From: Methanobacteriota archaeon
GTDB lineage: Archaea; Thermoplasmatota; Thermoplasmata; Methanomassiliicoccales; Methanomethylophilaceae
NCBI GenBank assembly: GCA_023402275.1
Contig: JAEXCH010000014.1
Location: 1-64,000, forward strand
DNA length: 64,000 bases
Direction: 5' to 3'
Below the pieces are notes generated by a model, which saw only the letters and a list, made by a program, of their open reading frames with translations, was not told where the DNA came from and searched no databases. Positions 44,131-53,185 of the stretch are shown piece after piece. The position numbers were made by a program, and so were the translations under genes. The stretch's first letter is position 1. Each line of letters opens with the position of its first letter.

Positions 44131-45213
44131 TCAACCGGACCTTGCAATCTTGTTTGCGATCTCCTCGGTCTCTGCTTTCTCCTGACCTACGATCTGGTCC
44201 ACTTTGGCGAGACGTTCTTTGATATCGCTCTCCTTGGGTATCGTACCGAGTATATCGTCGGCCTTTCCGACCATCTTCTCAAGGTCGCCTATATCGCTCA
44301 ATGACCTATCCGGAATATTAGCGGCGGTTCCCATGTATTGTGAGACGCCTTCAATGAGCTTCGTTACCTCCATTGGGAAGAATATCTTCGACGACTCGCC
44401 CTGACCTACGACCTTCAATGTCTCCATTGAAAGAACGGACAGTGCTTTCGAATCCAATGCAGCGGCACCTACTGACATGATCCTGAGCTTCTGTGCCTCT
44501 CCCTGACTTTCAAGTATCAAAGCGAGTTTCTTACCCTCAGCCTCAAGAACCATGGACTGTTGAAGTCCCTCAGCCTCGAGGATCCTTGATTTCTTCTTTC
44601 CCTCAGCCTCGAGGATGGCAGCCTTCTTCAGACCGTCTGCCTGAAGGATAGCTGCACGTCTCCTCCTCTCTGAGGAGGTCTGCTCCTCCATCGAGTCCTT
44701 GACCTTCTGTGCCGGATCCACTTCCCTGATCTCGACACTCTCTATCTTGACACCCCATTTATCGGTGTTCTCATCGAGTATGTCCCTGAGTTGTGCGTTG
44801 ATCTTCTCACGGTTGGATAGTATCTCATCGAGTTCCATCTCACCGATCACCGATCTGAGAGTTGTCTGAGACAGGTTCACCGTTGCGAACCTGTAATCAA
44901 CGATCTCAAAGAACGCTTTCTTAGGATCGGTCACTTTAATGTAAACGATAGCATCCACACTTACTGGGGAGTTATCCTTAGTGATGACCTCCTGGCTGGG
45001 AACATCCAGTACCTGTGTACGCAGATCAATTTTGACAACTACGTTGATCAAAGGGCAGACAAAGTTCAATCCCTGGTTCAGGACTTTTATGAACTTTCCG
45101 AGTCTCATGTAGACCCCCTGCTCATAAGGCTGAATGATCTTCACACCGCTCAGCATTATTGCTATTACTGCGATGATAAGGACCAAAACAAGAGCGTATA
45201 TCCAATCTTCCAT
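44131..45213 (-). CDS. stomatin/SPFH (band 7) membrane protein
   Basis: A 360-residue SPFH protein: one N-terminal membrane helix (about residues 3-23), GVYMRLGKFIKVLNQGLNFVCP, a band 7 domain with VPSQEVITKDNSPVSVDAIVYIKV, and a long charged coiled-coil segment rich in repeats of LEAEGKK/ILEAEGLQQ. It scaffolds membrane microdomains or protease complexes. The start at 45213 has GGAG 6 bases upstream; an ATG at 45231 is less likely. Its usual partner, an NfeD protein, is encoded upstream. Confidence 0.92.
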   Translation of the reverse strand: MEDWIYALVLVLIIAVIAIMLSGVKIIQPYEQGVYMRLGKFIKVLNQGLNFVCPLINVVVKIDLRTQVLDVPSQEVITKDNSPVSVDAIVYIKVTDPKKAFFEIVDYRFATVNLSQTTLRSVIGEMELDEILSNREKINAQLRDILDENTDKWGVKIESVEIREVDPAQKVKDSMEEQTSSERRRRAAILQADGLKKAAILEAEGKKKSRILEAEGLQQSMVLEAEGKKLALILESQGEAQKLRIMSVGAAALDSKALSVLSMETLKVVGQGESSKIFFPMEVTKLIEGVSQYMGTAANIPDRSLSDIGDLEKMVGKADDILGTIPKESDIKERLAKVDQIVGQEKAETEEIANKIARSG

Positions 45214-45547
45214 GTTTATCTCCAATTCCATATGGGAAAGTGAATATAAAAATCAGTTTACTTCATGACCATATAAACAATTGTTTTGAAAGAGTCTAGT
45301 GTCCGTTTACATTTTTCTTTCTCCACATTATTTGATCATGAGGTATGGATAATGTGATTAATATCACATTAGTGGTATTGAAAGTGTGATCTTTCACACA
45401 TTTATCTTACATTAACAAGGTATCTTCTCTGATCGATAGAAGATGATTTGTTCAAACGATATTGATATGAAGGCAGTAAATCACCGATATCCAAAAAATG
45501 GTTATCGGGATGTTTTTCACAGGGTTTATACAAATCCATTAAAGGAC
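45214..45547. other. intergenic region with two CRP-like palindromes
   Basis: A 334-base gap between the stomatin and NfeD genes (both minus). It holds AATGTGAT-TAAT-ATCACATT (45351-45370) and GTGTGA-TCTT-TCACAC (45384-45399). A TATA-like TTTTTATATT for the stomatin gene lies near 45243-45252 on the minus strand. No gene is recognised; the palindromes are over 100 bases upstream of that TATA box. Confidence 0.5.
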
Positions 45548-45991
45548 TTATTTTGGTCTCACTTTGATGTGAACTCCTTCTGCAGCGTATACTTCGATCT
45601 CCGTACCCTCGTTTATGGTGGATTCGGATGTCGCACTCCAGAGGTCAGAGTCGATCTTGACCTTCCCGCGAAGGCTCCCTGGCTCCACTTTCTGAGTTAC
45701 AGTACCGGTCTTTCCCACAAGGGATTCCATTACCGTGGTCTCAGGAGGTTCGGGTCTTGCAAGCATTTGGTATCCTTTTATCGTTACTGCCGTTACCACA
45801 AGTGTCACAACGATAGCTGTTGCCGGAAGATACCATGAGGTGAAGAAGTCCTCTACGAAGTATCCCAATAGTCCGATTATCACAAGGACGGCTCCAGGTA
45901 TCACTGCGAAGAATCCCGGGGTCGCTGCCTCGATTATCAGAAGTATAAGTCCCAATATCATGCAGATGATAGCGATAGTAGCTAGGTCCAT
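45548..45991 (-). CDS. NfeD-like membrane protein
   Basis: A 147-residue protein with about three hydrophobic segments (residues 5-65) followed by a small OB-fold-like NfeD domain: LVGKTGTVTQKVEPGSLRGKVKI and GTEIEVYAAEGVHIKVRP. This is the short NfeD form lacking the protease domain. NfeD and stomatin proteins work together in membrane quality control, consistent with the neighbouring SPFH gene. Confidence 0.88.
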   Translation of the reverse strand: MDLATIAIICMILGLILLIIEAATPGFFAVIPGAVLVIIGLLGYFVEDFFTSWYLPATAIVVTLVVTAVTIKGYQMLARPEPPETTVMESLVGKTGTVTQKVEPGSLRGKVKIDSDLWSATSESTINEGTEIEVYAAEGVHIKVRPK

Positions 45992-46078
45992 GAGGATAGA
46001 TATGCTTTATGAATCTATAATGGTTATTAATGGAAATTAAGAAAAAAGGAGTTTTGAGGTTAGGATCCGTGATACACA

Positions 46079-46420
46079 TCACTTCTTCTTACTCTTGGTC
46101 TTGTTGAGCTCGTCCATCATCTCCTTGACCTCACCCTCTCCGTGCTCGAAGAGCTTCTTCTCTTCGGGGTCAAGGTGTATGAGGAGTGTCAGAAGCTCTC
46201 CCATGTGTTCCTTCTCTTCGTCGCGTATGTCCTGAAGGACCTTCTTCGCGAGAGGGTTATCTGTAGCTGCTGCATGGGAATCATACAGGTATATTGCCTC
46301 CAACTCGCTTGCGAGGTCGAGTCTTATTGCCTGTGCTAGTTCTTGGTCGGTCATCTTTCTGTCTACATTTCCCGTAAAGGGATTAGCGAAACTGGGCATT
46401 TTTAAATCACCGACGTTCAT
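46079..46420 (-). CDS. small ferritin-like protein, EncFtn-type
   Basis: A 113-residue helical protein with the iron-binding pattern LASELEAIYLYDSHAA followed 30 residues later by IRDEEKEHMGELL (E...ExxH). This matches encapsulated-ferritin-type half-ferritins that assemble a metal centre between two subunits. The C-terminus is a Lys-rich tail rather than a clear encapsulin-targeting peptide, and no encapsulin gene is in the window. ATG at 46399 (MPSFANPF) is an alternative start. Probable iron storage or peroxide-linked iron oxidation. Confidence 0.8.
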   Translation of the reverse strand: MNVGDLKMPSFANPFTGNVDRKMTDQELAQAIRLDLASELEAIYLYDSHAAATDNPLAKKVLQDIRDEEKEHMGELLTLLIHLDPEEKKLFEHGEGEVKEMMDELNKTKSKKK

Positions 46421-46461
46421 AGGGAGGTAGAAGTAGAAATATATACCGATTGATCCAATTT

Positions 46462-47238
46462 TTATTCGTCTAGTGTAGAACCTAGCATTATATGGGGTCT
46501 GGATTCGTTATCGACCAACTTACAATCGACTCCATATACGTTCCTTATCATGTTCTCGGTGATGACATCATTTGGGTCTCCGATGTAAGATATGATGCCC
46601 GGTTCGGACATTACTATCATCTTATGTGCGTTCTTTGATGATATGTTTATGTCATGACTTATCATGATGATTAGCATATTCCTTTTGATGGCGATCGTTC
46701 TCAGTAATTCTGTTACATAGACCTGATGTTTTATGTCAAGATTCGATGTCGGTTCATCCAATATCAGTATCTCCGTTTCTTGGATGAGGCCTCGTGCCAG
46801 AGCGACCTTCTGGTGTTGTCCTGCGGACAGTTCACTGAAACTACGCATGGCCAGATCGCTTATCTTAAGCAGTTTCATTACCTGATGAACGGATTTTAGG
46901 TCCTCGTCGTTCGTTCTCCACTTCTTCCTGTTGCTTCTTCCAACAAGGATAGCATCAACGACAGGCATTGAGAAGCAATCCTCGCTTGATACAGGGACAT
47001 AACCAACCAATTCGGAGACATCCTTAAGTGACATCTTCGATGTATCTTCACCATTTATCATCACTTTGCCTGATGTGGGCTTGAGAAGTTTGTTGATACA
47101 TTTGACAAGTGTTGATTTACCAACTCCGTTCGGTCCTATGATACAGACCAACCCAGGGCCATCAAGGCAGAGGTCGATCCCATGAAGGACCTTTGTATCA
47201 CCGTATGAGAAATGCAAGTCTTCTATGTCTATCCTCAT
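46462..47238 (-). CDS. FecE/BtuD-type ABC ATPase, importer 1
   Basis: A 258-residue ATPase of the iron-siderophore/cobalamin importer family: Walker A GPNGVGKST, signature LSAGQHQK, Walker B ILILDEPTSNLD, H-loop ISHDI. Third gene of importer 1 after the binding protein and permease, separated from the permease by 4 bases. Its counterpart in importer 2 (54032-54838) is close in sequence, indicating duplication of a whole transporter. Confidence 0.92.
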   Translation of the reverse strand: MRIDIEDLHFSYGDTKVLHGIDLCLDGPGLVCIIGPNGVGKSTLVKCINKLLKPTSGKVMINGEDTSKMSLKDVSELVGYVPVSSEDCFSMPVVDAILVGRSNRKKWRTNDEDLKSVHQVMKLLKISDLAMRSFSELSAGQHQKVALARGLIQETEILILDEPTSNLDIKHQVYVTELLRTIAIKRNMLIIMISHDINISSKNAHKMIVMSEPGIISYIGDPNDVITENMIRNVYGVDCKLVDNESRPHIMLGSTLDE

Positions 47239-47242
47239 ATCA

Positions 47243-48385
47243 TCAACCCCATATCTTGGTCTTCCTGTTCATAAGCAACCAGAGGAACAATGGACCGCCC
47301 AAGAATGCGGTTATCACACCGACCTGCAGTGTTGCGGGTGCTATGATGGTCCTTCCTACCAGATCGGATATTATCAATAATGCGGCACCGAACAATGCAG
47401 ATGCCGGAATCAGATATCTGTTATCTGCTCCAATGAATATCCTGGCAACGTGTGGTGCTATGAGTCCTACGAATCCTATCAGTCCTGTGAAACTTACTAT
47501 CACTGCACTCATGAGGGCCACTGCGATAAGACAGATTATCCTCATTGTCTCAACATCAACTCCCAGGGATTTGGCACTCTCGTCACCTGTAGCCATGATA
47601 TTCAGTTTCTTCGATATCAACTGCATGAAGATGATCCCAGCCGATACAACAACCAGTACGATCGGTATGTCGCTCCATGTTGCCATGGTCAGAGTTCCTA
47701 CCTGCCATTGATATAGGTCGGCAAGGCTATTGGGTTCCGCCCATAGTTTCATCACGGTTGTCATGGCATTGAATATGTACATCACAGCAATGCCTGCCAT
47801 TATCATCACTGTGGGGGACGATCTCCTCCACTTCGATACGCCAATGATGACCATCGTCGGTATCAGTGAGAATATGAATGCATTGGTAACTATTGCGTAC
47901 TGCCCTCCTGTATATGCGATCTGAGTCGTTATGGCCATCGTGGCACCGAACAGTGCTCCGGCGGATACACCTGTGGTGTATGGGTCTGCGAGAGGGTTCT
48001 TCAATGTGCTCTGCATGACCACTCCCGCAACAGCCAGTCCGGCCCCGGCGATTATACCTATCAGTATACGCGGGGACCTCATCTTTGTTATGACATAATC
48101 CTTATCGATATCCTGTATGTTCCCTGTTATGTGGTCCCAAATTATCGAATAGGTCTCAAAGAACCCTATTTCATATCCACCAATCGTAAGGGCCACTCCT
48201 GAAACGATTATGACAAGTACGATACAAACGGCCATGAATATCCATTTCTTCAGAACATACGAGTGGTATCTGCTGAGTGTCGTTCTCACCTCTTCGTGAT
48301 CCTCGATCTCTGTCGTCCACTCATCAACCGATCTGATGACAGATCTGCTCACTGTCCTGAGATCATCGTCTGCAATACCGCTCAA
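47243..48385 (-). CDS. FecCD/BtuC-type permease, importer 1
   Basis: A 380-residue permease with a roughly 55-residue charged cytoplasmic N-terminus and about ten membrane helices. FecCD motifs are IAGAGLAVAGVVMQSTLKNPLADPYTTGVSAGA and GLIGFVGLIAPHVARIFIG. The family imports corrinoids, haem or metal chelates. It is the second gene of the importer 1 operon; a hairpin with a U-tract lies between it and the binding-protein gene. Confidence 0.92.
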   Translation of the reverse strand: MSGIADDDLRTVSRSVIRSVDEWTTEIEDHEEVRTTLSRYHSYVLKKWIFMAVCIVLVIIVSGVALTIGGYEIGFFETYSIIWDHITGNIQDIDKDYVITKMRSPRILIGIIAGAGLAVAGVVMQSTLKNPLADPYTTGVSAGALFGATMAITTQIAYTGGQYAIVTNAFIFSLIPTMVIIGVSKWRRSSPTVMIMAGIAVMYIFNAMTTVMKLWAEPNSLADLYQWQVGTLTMATWSDIPIVLVVVSAGIIFMQLISKKLNIMATGDESAKSLGVDVETMRIICLIAVALMSAVIVSFTGLIGFVGLIAPHVARIFIGADNRYLIPASALFGAALLIISDLVGRTIIAPATLQVGVITAFLGGPLFLWLLMNRKTKIWG

Positions 48386-48416
48386 TATCCTACCGCCTTG
48401 AATAAATTAAAAAGGG

Positions 48417-48438
48417 TCCCGCCGAAGGTCCGGCGGGA
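48417..48438 (-). terminator. intra-operon hairpin, importer 1
   Basis: TCCCGCCG (48417-48424) and CGGCGGGA (48431-48438) form a perfect 8-base stem. On the minus strand it is followed by CCCTTTTTAATTTATT. It lies between the binding-protein stop and the permease start, so it probably reduces read-through and keeps the binding protein in excess. Confidence 0.65.
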
Positions 48439-48445
48439 TGTTCGA

Positions 48446-49789
48446 TCAAAGTTTATGGGGTGCGAAACATCCGACCTTCTTGACATCAACGTCAAGCATG
48501 GTGTATGTATCGTAGTACTCCTGCAGGGTCTTCCATCCATAGTCCTCATCTACGAGATCAGGCCATATGTATGCTGCCAGCAAGGGCAGTGCTGCGATTC
48601 CGGAATATGTCCCGTACGATTCGAACGTCGCACAGAAGATCTTCTTATCCTTGTATGCATCACATATCTGGAGATAGCTGGCCATGTTCTCGAACATGTT
48701 TTGTGCCTCAGCATACGTCATTGAGTCAGTGATCATCGCCCATGTGCTGATGATTATTACATCCGGATCCATCTTCGCGGCTATGTCCTCTATGTTCGCG
48801 GTCGGACCTGTGCTTGCCTGCTTACCTCCGAAGAGGTCGGTCAGAGGGAGCATGTTTATTGTGTGTATGTTCCCTGCAACGGATCCGTTGGAACTGGTCG
48901 TACGTATCGATACCGTAGATGCATTTGAGGGGTTGTGTGCAGCCACATATGTGTAGTTGGGTGCATCCGCAAGTTTATCCTCAAGGTATCCCAGGATGTT
49001 ATCCACGGACTTGATGTACTTGTATGCGTTCTCCTCGCATCCGAACATGACACCCAGCGTTATTATTCCGCCAAGATAGTCACATGACATGCCCTTGTAT
49101 CCGCTGGTATTGATCGTAATGACATCAATATCTGAATTCGCTGCCTTGAGCTTGTCCTGTATGGTGGTCACGTATGACTCTCCGATACCGAATATCGCTT
49201 TGACATTGTGATCCTTTCCTGCCTGCATGAGGTCCTCTGGGTCTCCGACGGGGTCCCTGAGGTTTATCATGTCCTTGAGTCCGGGATATCTTGTCTCGGT
49301 GTTACTTATGGTGGTTATAACATTGTTACCTGCGGCAACAACACGGTCGTAGCACCCCAATATTATCGAGGCATCCAGTCCGTAGTTGTATATCACGGAA
49401 AGGTTACCGGTTATCGGATAGTGTATCGACTGTACGGTACCTGCATAATCATAGTAGTACATCGTAGCAGATTCTTTCTTTATGAATTTCTTAAGAAGTT
49501 CAACATCTTTGTTGTCAATGACACCATCTGTGTTGGTGTCAGCGAAAGGATTCTCTTCACGGTCCCACACTGTGACCCCGTTCACAATATCCTCGATGAA
49601 ATTCACATCCCTGTCATCCAGGTAGTCATCGTTGTTAGCGTTGCCGTATACGACAAGCCTCCCGGTCTCGATCACAGGGTTCTTGTCATTTGGCCCGTTG
49701 AGGATCAAAGCCACTCCCACCGATGCTCCGATGAGAATGATGACCGCTACAACGGCTACAATCGTCTTGTTTTCCAGTTGTATCACCAA
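48446..49789 (-). CDS. dockerin-tagged ABC substrate-binding protein, importer 1
   Basis: A 447-residue secreted protein. After a membrane anchor (about residues 8-30) come two calcium-binding dockerin repeats, GNANNDDYLDDRDVNFIEDI and ADTNTDGVIDNKDVELLKKF, and then a BtuF/FecB-type binding domain with the usual two lobes (VVAAGNNVI..., VKAIFGIGESY, DPDVIIISTW). The ligand is unknown; a corrinoid or metal chelate fits the family and context. A dockerin on an importer component could dock it to a cohesin-bearing surface protein. The promoter has the shared palindrome. Confidence 0.85.
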   Translation of the reverse strand: MVIQLENKTIVAVVAVIILIGASVGVALILNGPNDKNPVIETGRLVVYGNANNDDYLDDRDVNFIEDIVNGVTVWDREENPFADTNTDGVIDNKDVELLKKFIKKESATMYYYDYAGTVQSIHYPITGNLSVIYNYGLDASIILGCYDRVVAAGNNVITTISNTETRYPGLKDMINLRDPVGDPEDLMQAGKDHNVKAIFGIGESYVTTIQDKLKAANSDIDVITINTSGYKGMSCDYLGGIITLGVMFGCEENAYKYIKSVDNILGYLEDKLADAPNYTYVAAHNPSNASTVSIRTTSSNGSVAGNIHTINMLPLTDLFGGKQASTGPTANIEDIAAKMDPDVIIISTWAMITDSMTYAEAQNMFENMASYLQICDAYKDKKIFCATFESYGTYSGIAALPLLAAYIWPDLVDEDYGWKTLQEYYDTYTMLDVDVKKVGCFAPHKL

Positions 49790-49793
49790 CAGT

Positions 49794-49808
49794 TGGAATA
49801 TACATCCA
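49794..49808. promoter_or_regulatory. TGGAT-N5-ATCCA operator, importer 1 promoter
   Basis: TGGAA-TATAC-ATCCA, one mismatch, flanked by T and A that extend the arms. It lies 4 bases upstream of the start codon and just after a TATA-like TTTAATATT on the minus strand. Confidence 0.6.
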
Positions 49809-49918
49809 ATATTAAATCCTATTCAAGCGTTTTTACTTTAAGTAAACAAAATCAAGTGGTTTCACTTTAAAAATATGCGATCAAGTGTTTTTAATTGAAA
49901 AATAATTATGAAAAATGA

Positions 49919-51781
49919 TCACACATTCTTCAGTTTGTTCGGGTCGGCATTCAACTCATCCAATGTGAAATAGATCCCGCCTAGTATGTTGGCAAGTTCC
50001 AGAGGTATGTCGCTTTTCGTGTACCCTATGCCGGAATCTATGACGATCCATCTAAGATCGGGGACATCCACATTCCTTGCGACCTCAAGCAACTCCCCTA
50101 TGATGTCGACACCCTCTTCGATCGGTATGTTCGCCTTTCCATCGGTTATCATTATGACATAACATATCTCATCGGGATGTTTCCGCATGTATGTCTTCAT
50201 GTAATCGGCGGTTGTGAGTATAGCTTGGGCGAGAGGTGTACCGCTGCCGGTCTTCAGGGAATCCAGGATATCGAATATCATCTCGATTGACCTGCTGGGA
50301 TTCATCACTATATCGATGGAATCCTCGGAGAACGTCATGAATCCCACCCTATCCCTTTTCACATAGTGGCTTTCCAACATTGAAAGTATGGATGCCTTCA
50401 CAAGTGATATCCTGTTCCTTATGATCAAAGAACCGCTGTTGTCCACCATGAAAAGGAATGTGCAGCGGCGGCGTTTCTTTCTTATCTTCTCCCTAAGATC
50501 CTGTTTTTCGATTATGAATCCTTCTTTGCCCGTATCTCCGCGACGTTTGATCTGATATGGTGCAGCCGATCTTATCGTTGCATCGAAAGCAAGATCAGGG
50601 TTGCTGCCATCGCTTATCCTTGAGTTAACATATCTTCCCGATCTGTCCCTGCTTATCGTGGTCGCACGTTTTGAACCGATGTCCTGCATCCTGTCGAATT
50701 CCATGATATCTATCGATTCGAAAACATCGGATACCTCTGCAACTATCTCCCCTATGATCGGCACATCGAAACCATCCAGTTCCGGTATGTCGTTGAGTTC
50801 ATCCATCGAATAATCTTGATCCGCCCCGGGTATTATCTCCGGAGATCTGACGATCATATCATTCTCGTCAATACGGTGATCTATGAACGATATGGACTTC
50901 TTCCTGTTGGATATGGCCTCTACCTTCCTTCTGTGGTAAAGACACATCCTTGAAGCATTCTTTACGTCATTGTAGTCGATGTCCCCTCTTCCGTCCAAAG
51001 CGGCCAATGCTACAGATACATGGGCAACGGCAAGGTCCCCCCGATGGCTTTCGATCCCAAGGCTCTTGCTGACATTAGCAATTGCATACATCAGCTTCAT
51101 CGGTATCCCGATGGATGGCAGGATATCCTTGGCAGAGGATATCCTATCCTTGAGTTCTGCTTCTTCTCTTTGGTAGGAATTCCTGAACTTTACAGGATCC
51201 TCGTTGAAAAGTATGCTCCTTTTCAGGATCTCCAGTCTTCCTTCGTCGTCAAGGGTGTGATCCATATTGATGCAGATATCGAATCTGTCCAAGAATGAAG
51301 GGTCCATTGGAGGACCGTTGGTGTTCATTGATGCTATTATCGTGGTCTTGCATTTGTAGGAGGTGGATAGCCCGTCCCTCTCTATCAATACGGTCCCACT
51401 CTCAAGTACGTTGAGTATCGAGTTCAGGAGTCTTTTGTCAAAAAGGTTCACATCATCCAGATAGAGGAAGTTATCATCCGCATCACTAAGCAATCCCCTT
51501 TGAAGTTCAACTACTCCTTTATTCAAGGCGGATTCTATGTCGATGGTACCGAAGAGTCTGTCCTCTGTAATGTTCAAAGGGGCGTTGATCAATCTTCTAT
51601 CCTCTGTGATATCGGATATCGATCTTGCAAGGGTGGTCTTTGCCTCTCCGGAGGATCCTCTGAGCAACACGCTCCTCACATTGGGATTGATGACCGCACA
51701 AAGTATGGCCTCTTTGGCCTCATCAAGTCCGTAAATGGCCGTGAATGGAAAGGATATAGGTCTTATAGACCCGTCAGACAT
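49919..51781 (-). CDS. ChlD/BchD-like chelatase subunit (AAA plus von Willebrand A)
   Basis: A 620-residue protein with an N-terminal AAA+ domain (GSSGEAKTTLARS as modified Walker A, FLYLDDVNLFD as Walker B, ITEDRLFGTID), an acidic linker, and a C-terminal von Willebrand A domain with MIDAS motif DNSGS and MITDGKA. The layout is that of magnesium/cobalt chelatase subunit D. The large tetrapyrrole-binding subunit (CobN/ChlH) is not in the window, so the metal and substrate are open. The start overlaps the end of the ChlI-like gene by 19 bases. Confidence 0.85.
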   Translation of the reverse strand: MSDGSIRPISFPFTAIYGLDEAKEAILCAVINPNVRSVLLRGSSGEAKTTLARSISDITEDRRLINAPLNITEDRLFGTIDIESALNKGVVELQRGLLSDADDNFLYLDDVNLFDKRLLNSILNVLESGTVLIERDGLSTSYKCKTTIIASMNTNGPPMDPSFLDRFDICINMDHTLDDEGRLEILKRSILFNEDPVKFRNSYQREEAELKDRISSAKDILPSIGIPMKLMYAIANVSKSLGIESHRGDLAVAHVSVALAALDGRGDIDYNDVKNASRMCLYHRRKVEAISNRKKSISFIDHRIDENDMIVRSPEIIPGADQDYSMDELNDIPELDGFDVPIIGEIVAEVSDVFESIDIMEFDRMQDIGSKRATTISRDRSGRYVNSRISDGSNPDLAFDATIRSAAPYQIKRRGDTGKEGFIIEKQDLREKIRKKRRRCTFLFMVDNSGSLIIRNRISLVKASILSMLESHYVKRDRVGFMTFSEDSIDIVMNPSRSIEMIFDILDSLKTGSGTPLAQAILTTADYMKTYMRKHPDEICYVIMITDGKANIPIEEGVDIIGELLEVARNVDVPDLRWIVIDSGIGYTKSDIPLELANILGGIYFTLDELNADPNKLKNV

Positions 51782-52794
51782 CTTTCCAGCTCCCCGGAAT
51801 CGAACTTGGTCCTTTCGAACGGACGTTTCTTTATACGGTGTGCCAGAACGAGCTTGGCAACTTCCCTGATATCGTCCATCGTGACCTCGGTCCTTCCCTC
51901 AAGTGCGGCATTTGCCTTTGCTGCCCTTATGAGTGTGATGTCGGAACGATGCCCTTCCATCCCGAAATGTATGGATATCATCGTTGCTGCACGTAGTATC
52001 TTCTCTTCGACCTTGACATCACTGAGTCTTCCGCGCGCTTCAACTATCATATTACGCATATTGTTGATATCATCCATGCGGTCCATGATATACTTCTCGG
52101 GATCGGAATCGAATTTCAATCTCCTTTTGATGACCTCCATCCTTCTCTTCACGTCGTTCTCGCTTTCCACGGTCACCGATAATCCGAACCTATCTAGCAG
52201 TTGTGGACGAAGATCCCCCTCCTCAGGATTCATCGTACCTACTAGGATGAATTTCGAGGGATGCGAGAAGGAGATGCCTTCCCTCTCGACATAGTTCATT
52301 CCCATTGCTGCAGAATCAAGAAGGATATCCACAATGTGGTCATCCAAAAGATTCACTTCATCCACATAGAGGAGATTACCATTCGCCTGTGCAAGTATTC
52401 CTGGTTCGAATTTCTTCTTTCCAGTTCTGAGGATGTATTCCAGGTCCAATGTACCGGATATCCTGTCCTCGGTGGCACTCAGAGGGAGTTCGACCACTCT
52501 CATGGGCATCATGAGTGTATTGATCTTCTCTCCTGCTGCCATCCTCTCTTGGCATTCGATGCACATCCTCTGTGGATACCTTGGATCGCAGTGGAACATA
52601 CACCCCTCTGCGACAGGTCTTTCCGGGAGTATCTGCACCAGGGACCTTACGGTCGTGGATTTGGCGGTGCCTTTATCTCCCTTTATCAGGACCCCGCCTA
52701 CTCCGGGGTCCACGATATTGAGGAGAAGGGCCTTCTTCATATCCTCCTGACCGACAATATCCGTAAATGGGAACAGTATCTGCTCTTCTGACAT
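51763..52794 (-). CDS. ChlI/BchI-like chelatase AAA ATPase
   Basis: A 343-residue AAA+ ATPase: Walker A KGDKGTAKST, a Cys-containing segment CDPRYPQRMCIEC, LSATEDRISGTLDLE, Walker B LLYVDEVNLLDDH and sensor MNPEEGDLRPQLLDRF. These are the hallmarks of magnesium-chelatase subunit I. It energises insertion of Mg or Co into tetrapyrroles together with subunit D. It lies 31 bases after the SMR gene on the same strand, so SMR pair and chelatase genes could be one transcript. Confidence 0.9.
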   Translation of the reverse strand: MSEEQILFPFTDIVGQEDMKKALLLNIVDPGVGGVLIKGDKGTAKSTTVRSLVQILPERPVAEGCMFHCDPRYPQRMCIECQERMAAGEKINTLMMPMRVVELPLSATEDRISGTLDLEYILRTGKKKFEPGILAQANGNLLYVDEVNLLDDHIVDILLDSAAMGMNYVEREGISFSHPSKFILVGTMNPEEGDLRPQLLDRFGLSVTVESENDVKRRMEVIKRRLKFDSDPEKYIMDRMDDINNMRNMIVEARGRLSDVKVEEKILRAATMISIHFGMEGHRSDITLIRAAKANAALEGRTEVTMDDIREVAKLVLAHRIKKRPFERTKFDSGELERCLTGL

Positions 52795-52825
52795 TCTTAT
52801 TCCGTATCACTTCATATATTATCAA

Positions 52826-53185
52826 TCATTCGCGGGTCTCTATCGGCGTCATTTTCAATCCTATGATGCCGCCCACGACTATTGCGAGGAATATCGCCAT
52901 CGTCCAGCTTATTGTCTCCAGACCGAGTACCGCAGACACCAATATGGTTCCGACGACCCCCAACCCTATCCATACGGTATAGCATGTGCTCATCGGGATC
53001 CCGGATCTCATTCCGTATGATAGGCACCAGATGCTTAGGAACACGAATATTATTACTAGGATATCCCACCATATGAGTGTGAACCCTTCAGTATAGTCCA
53101 GACCTATCGCCCATATCACTTGGAATATGCCTCCGAGGACTATTATGATCCAACCCAGTGCTATCTTGTTCTCGGTTATGTTCAT
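52826..53185 (-). CDS. SMR-family transporter subunit with Gln at the key Glu position
   Basis: A 119-residue protein with four membrane helices of the small multidrug resistance family. In the first helix (WIIIVLGGIFQVIWAIGLDY) the position that aligns with EmrE Glu14 is Gln22. Paired SMR proteins act as heterodimers, and here the partner gene keeps the Glu. The substrate may be a cation, guanidinium-like compound or metal chelate. The gene overlaps its partner by 4 bases. Confidence 0.8.
   Translation of the reverse strand: MNITENKIALGWIIIVLGGIFQVIWAIGLDYTEGFTLIWWDILVIIFVFLSIWCLSYGMRSGIPMSTCYTVWIGLGVVGTILVSAVLGLETISWTMAIFLAIVVGGIIGLKMTPIETRE

Noticed and set aside
45443..45838. Plus-strand frame of 131 codons overlapping the NfeD gene
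   Set aside because: Antisense to a recognisable NfeD domain; composition without motifs.
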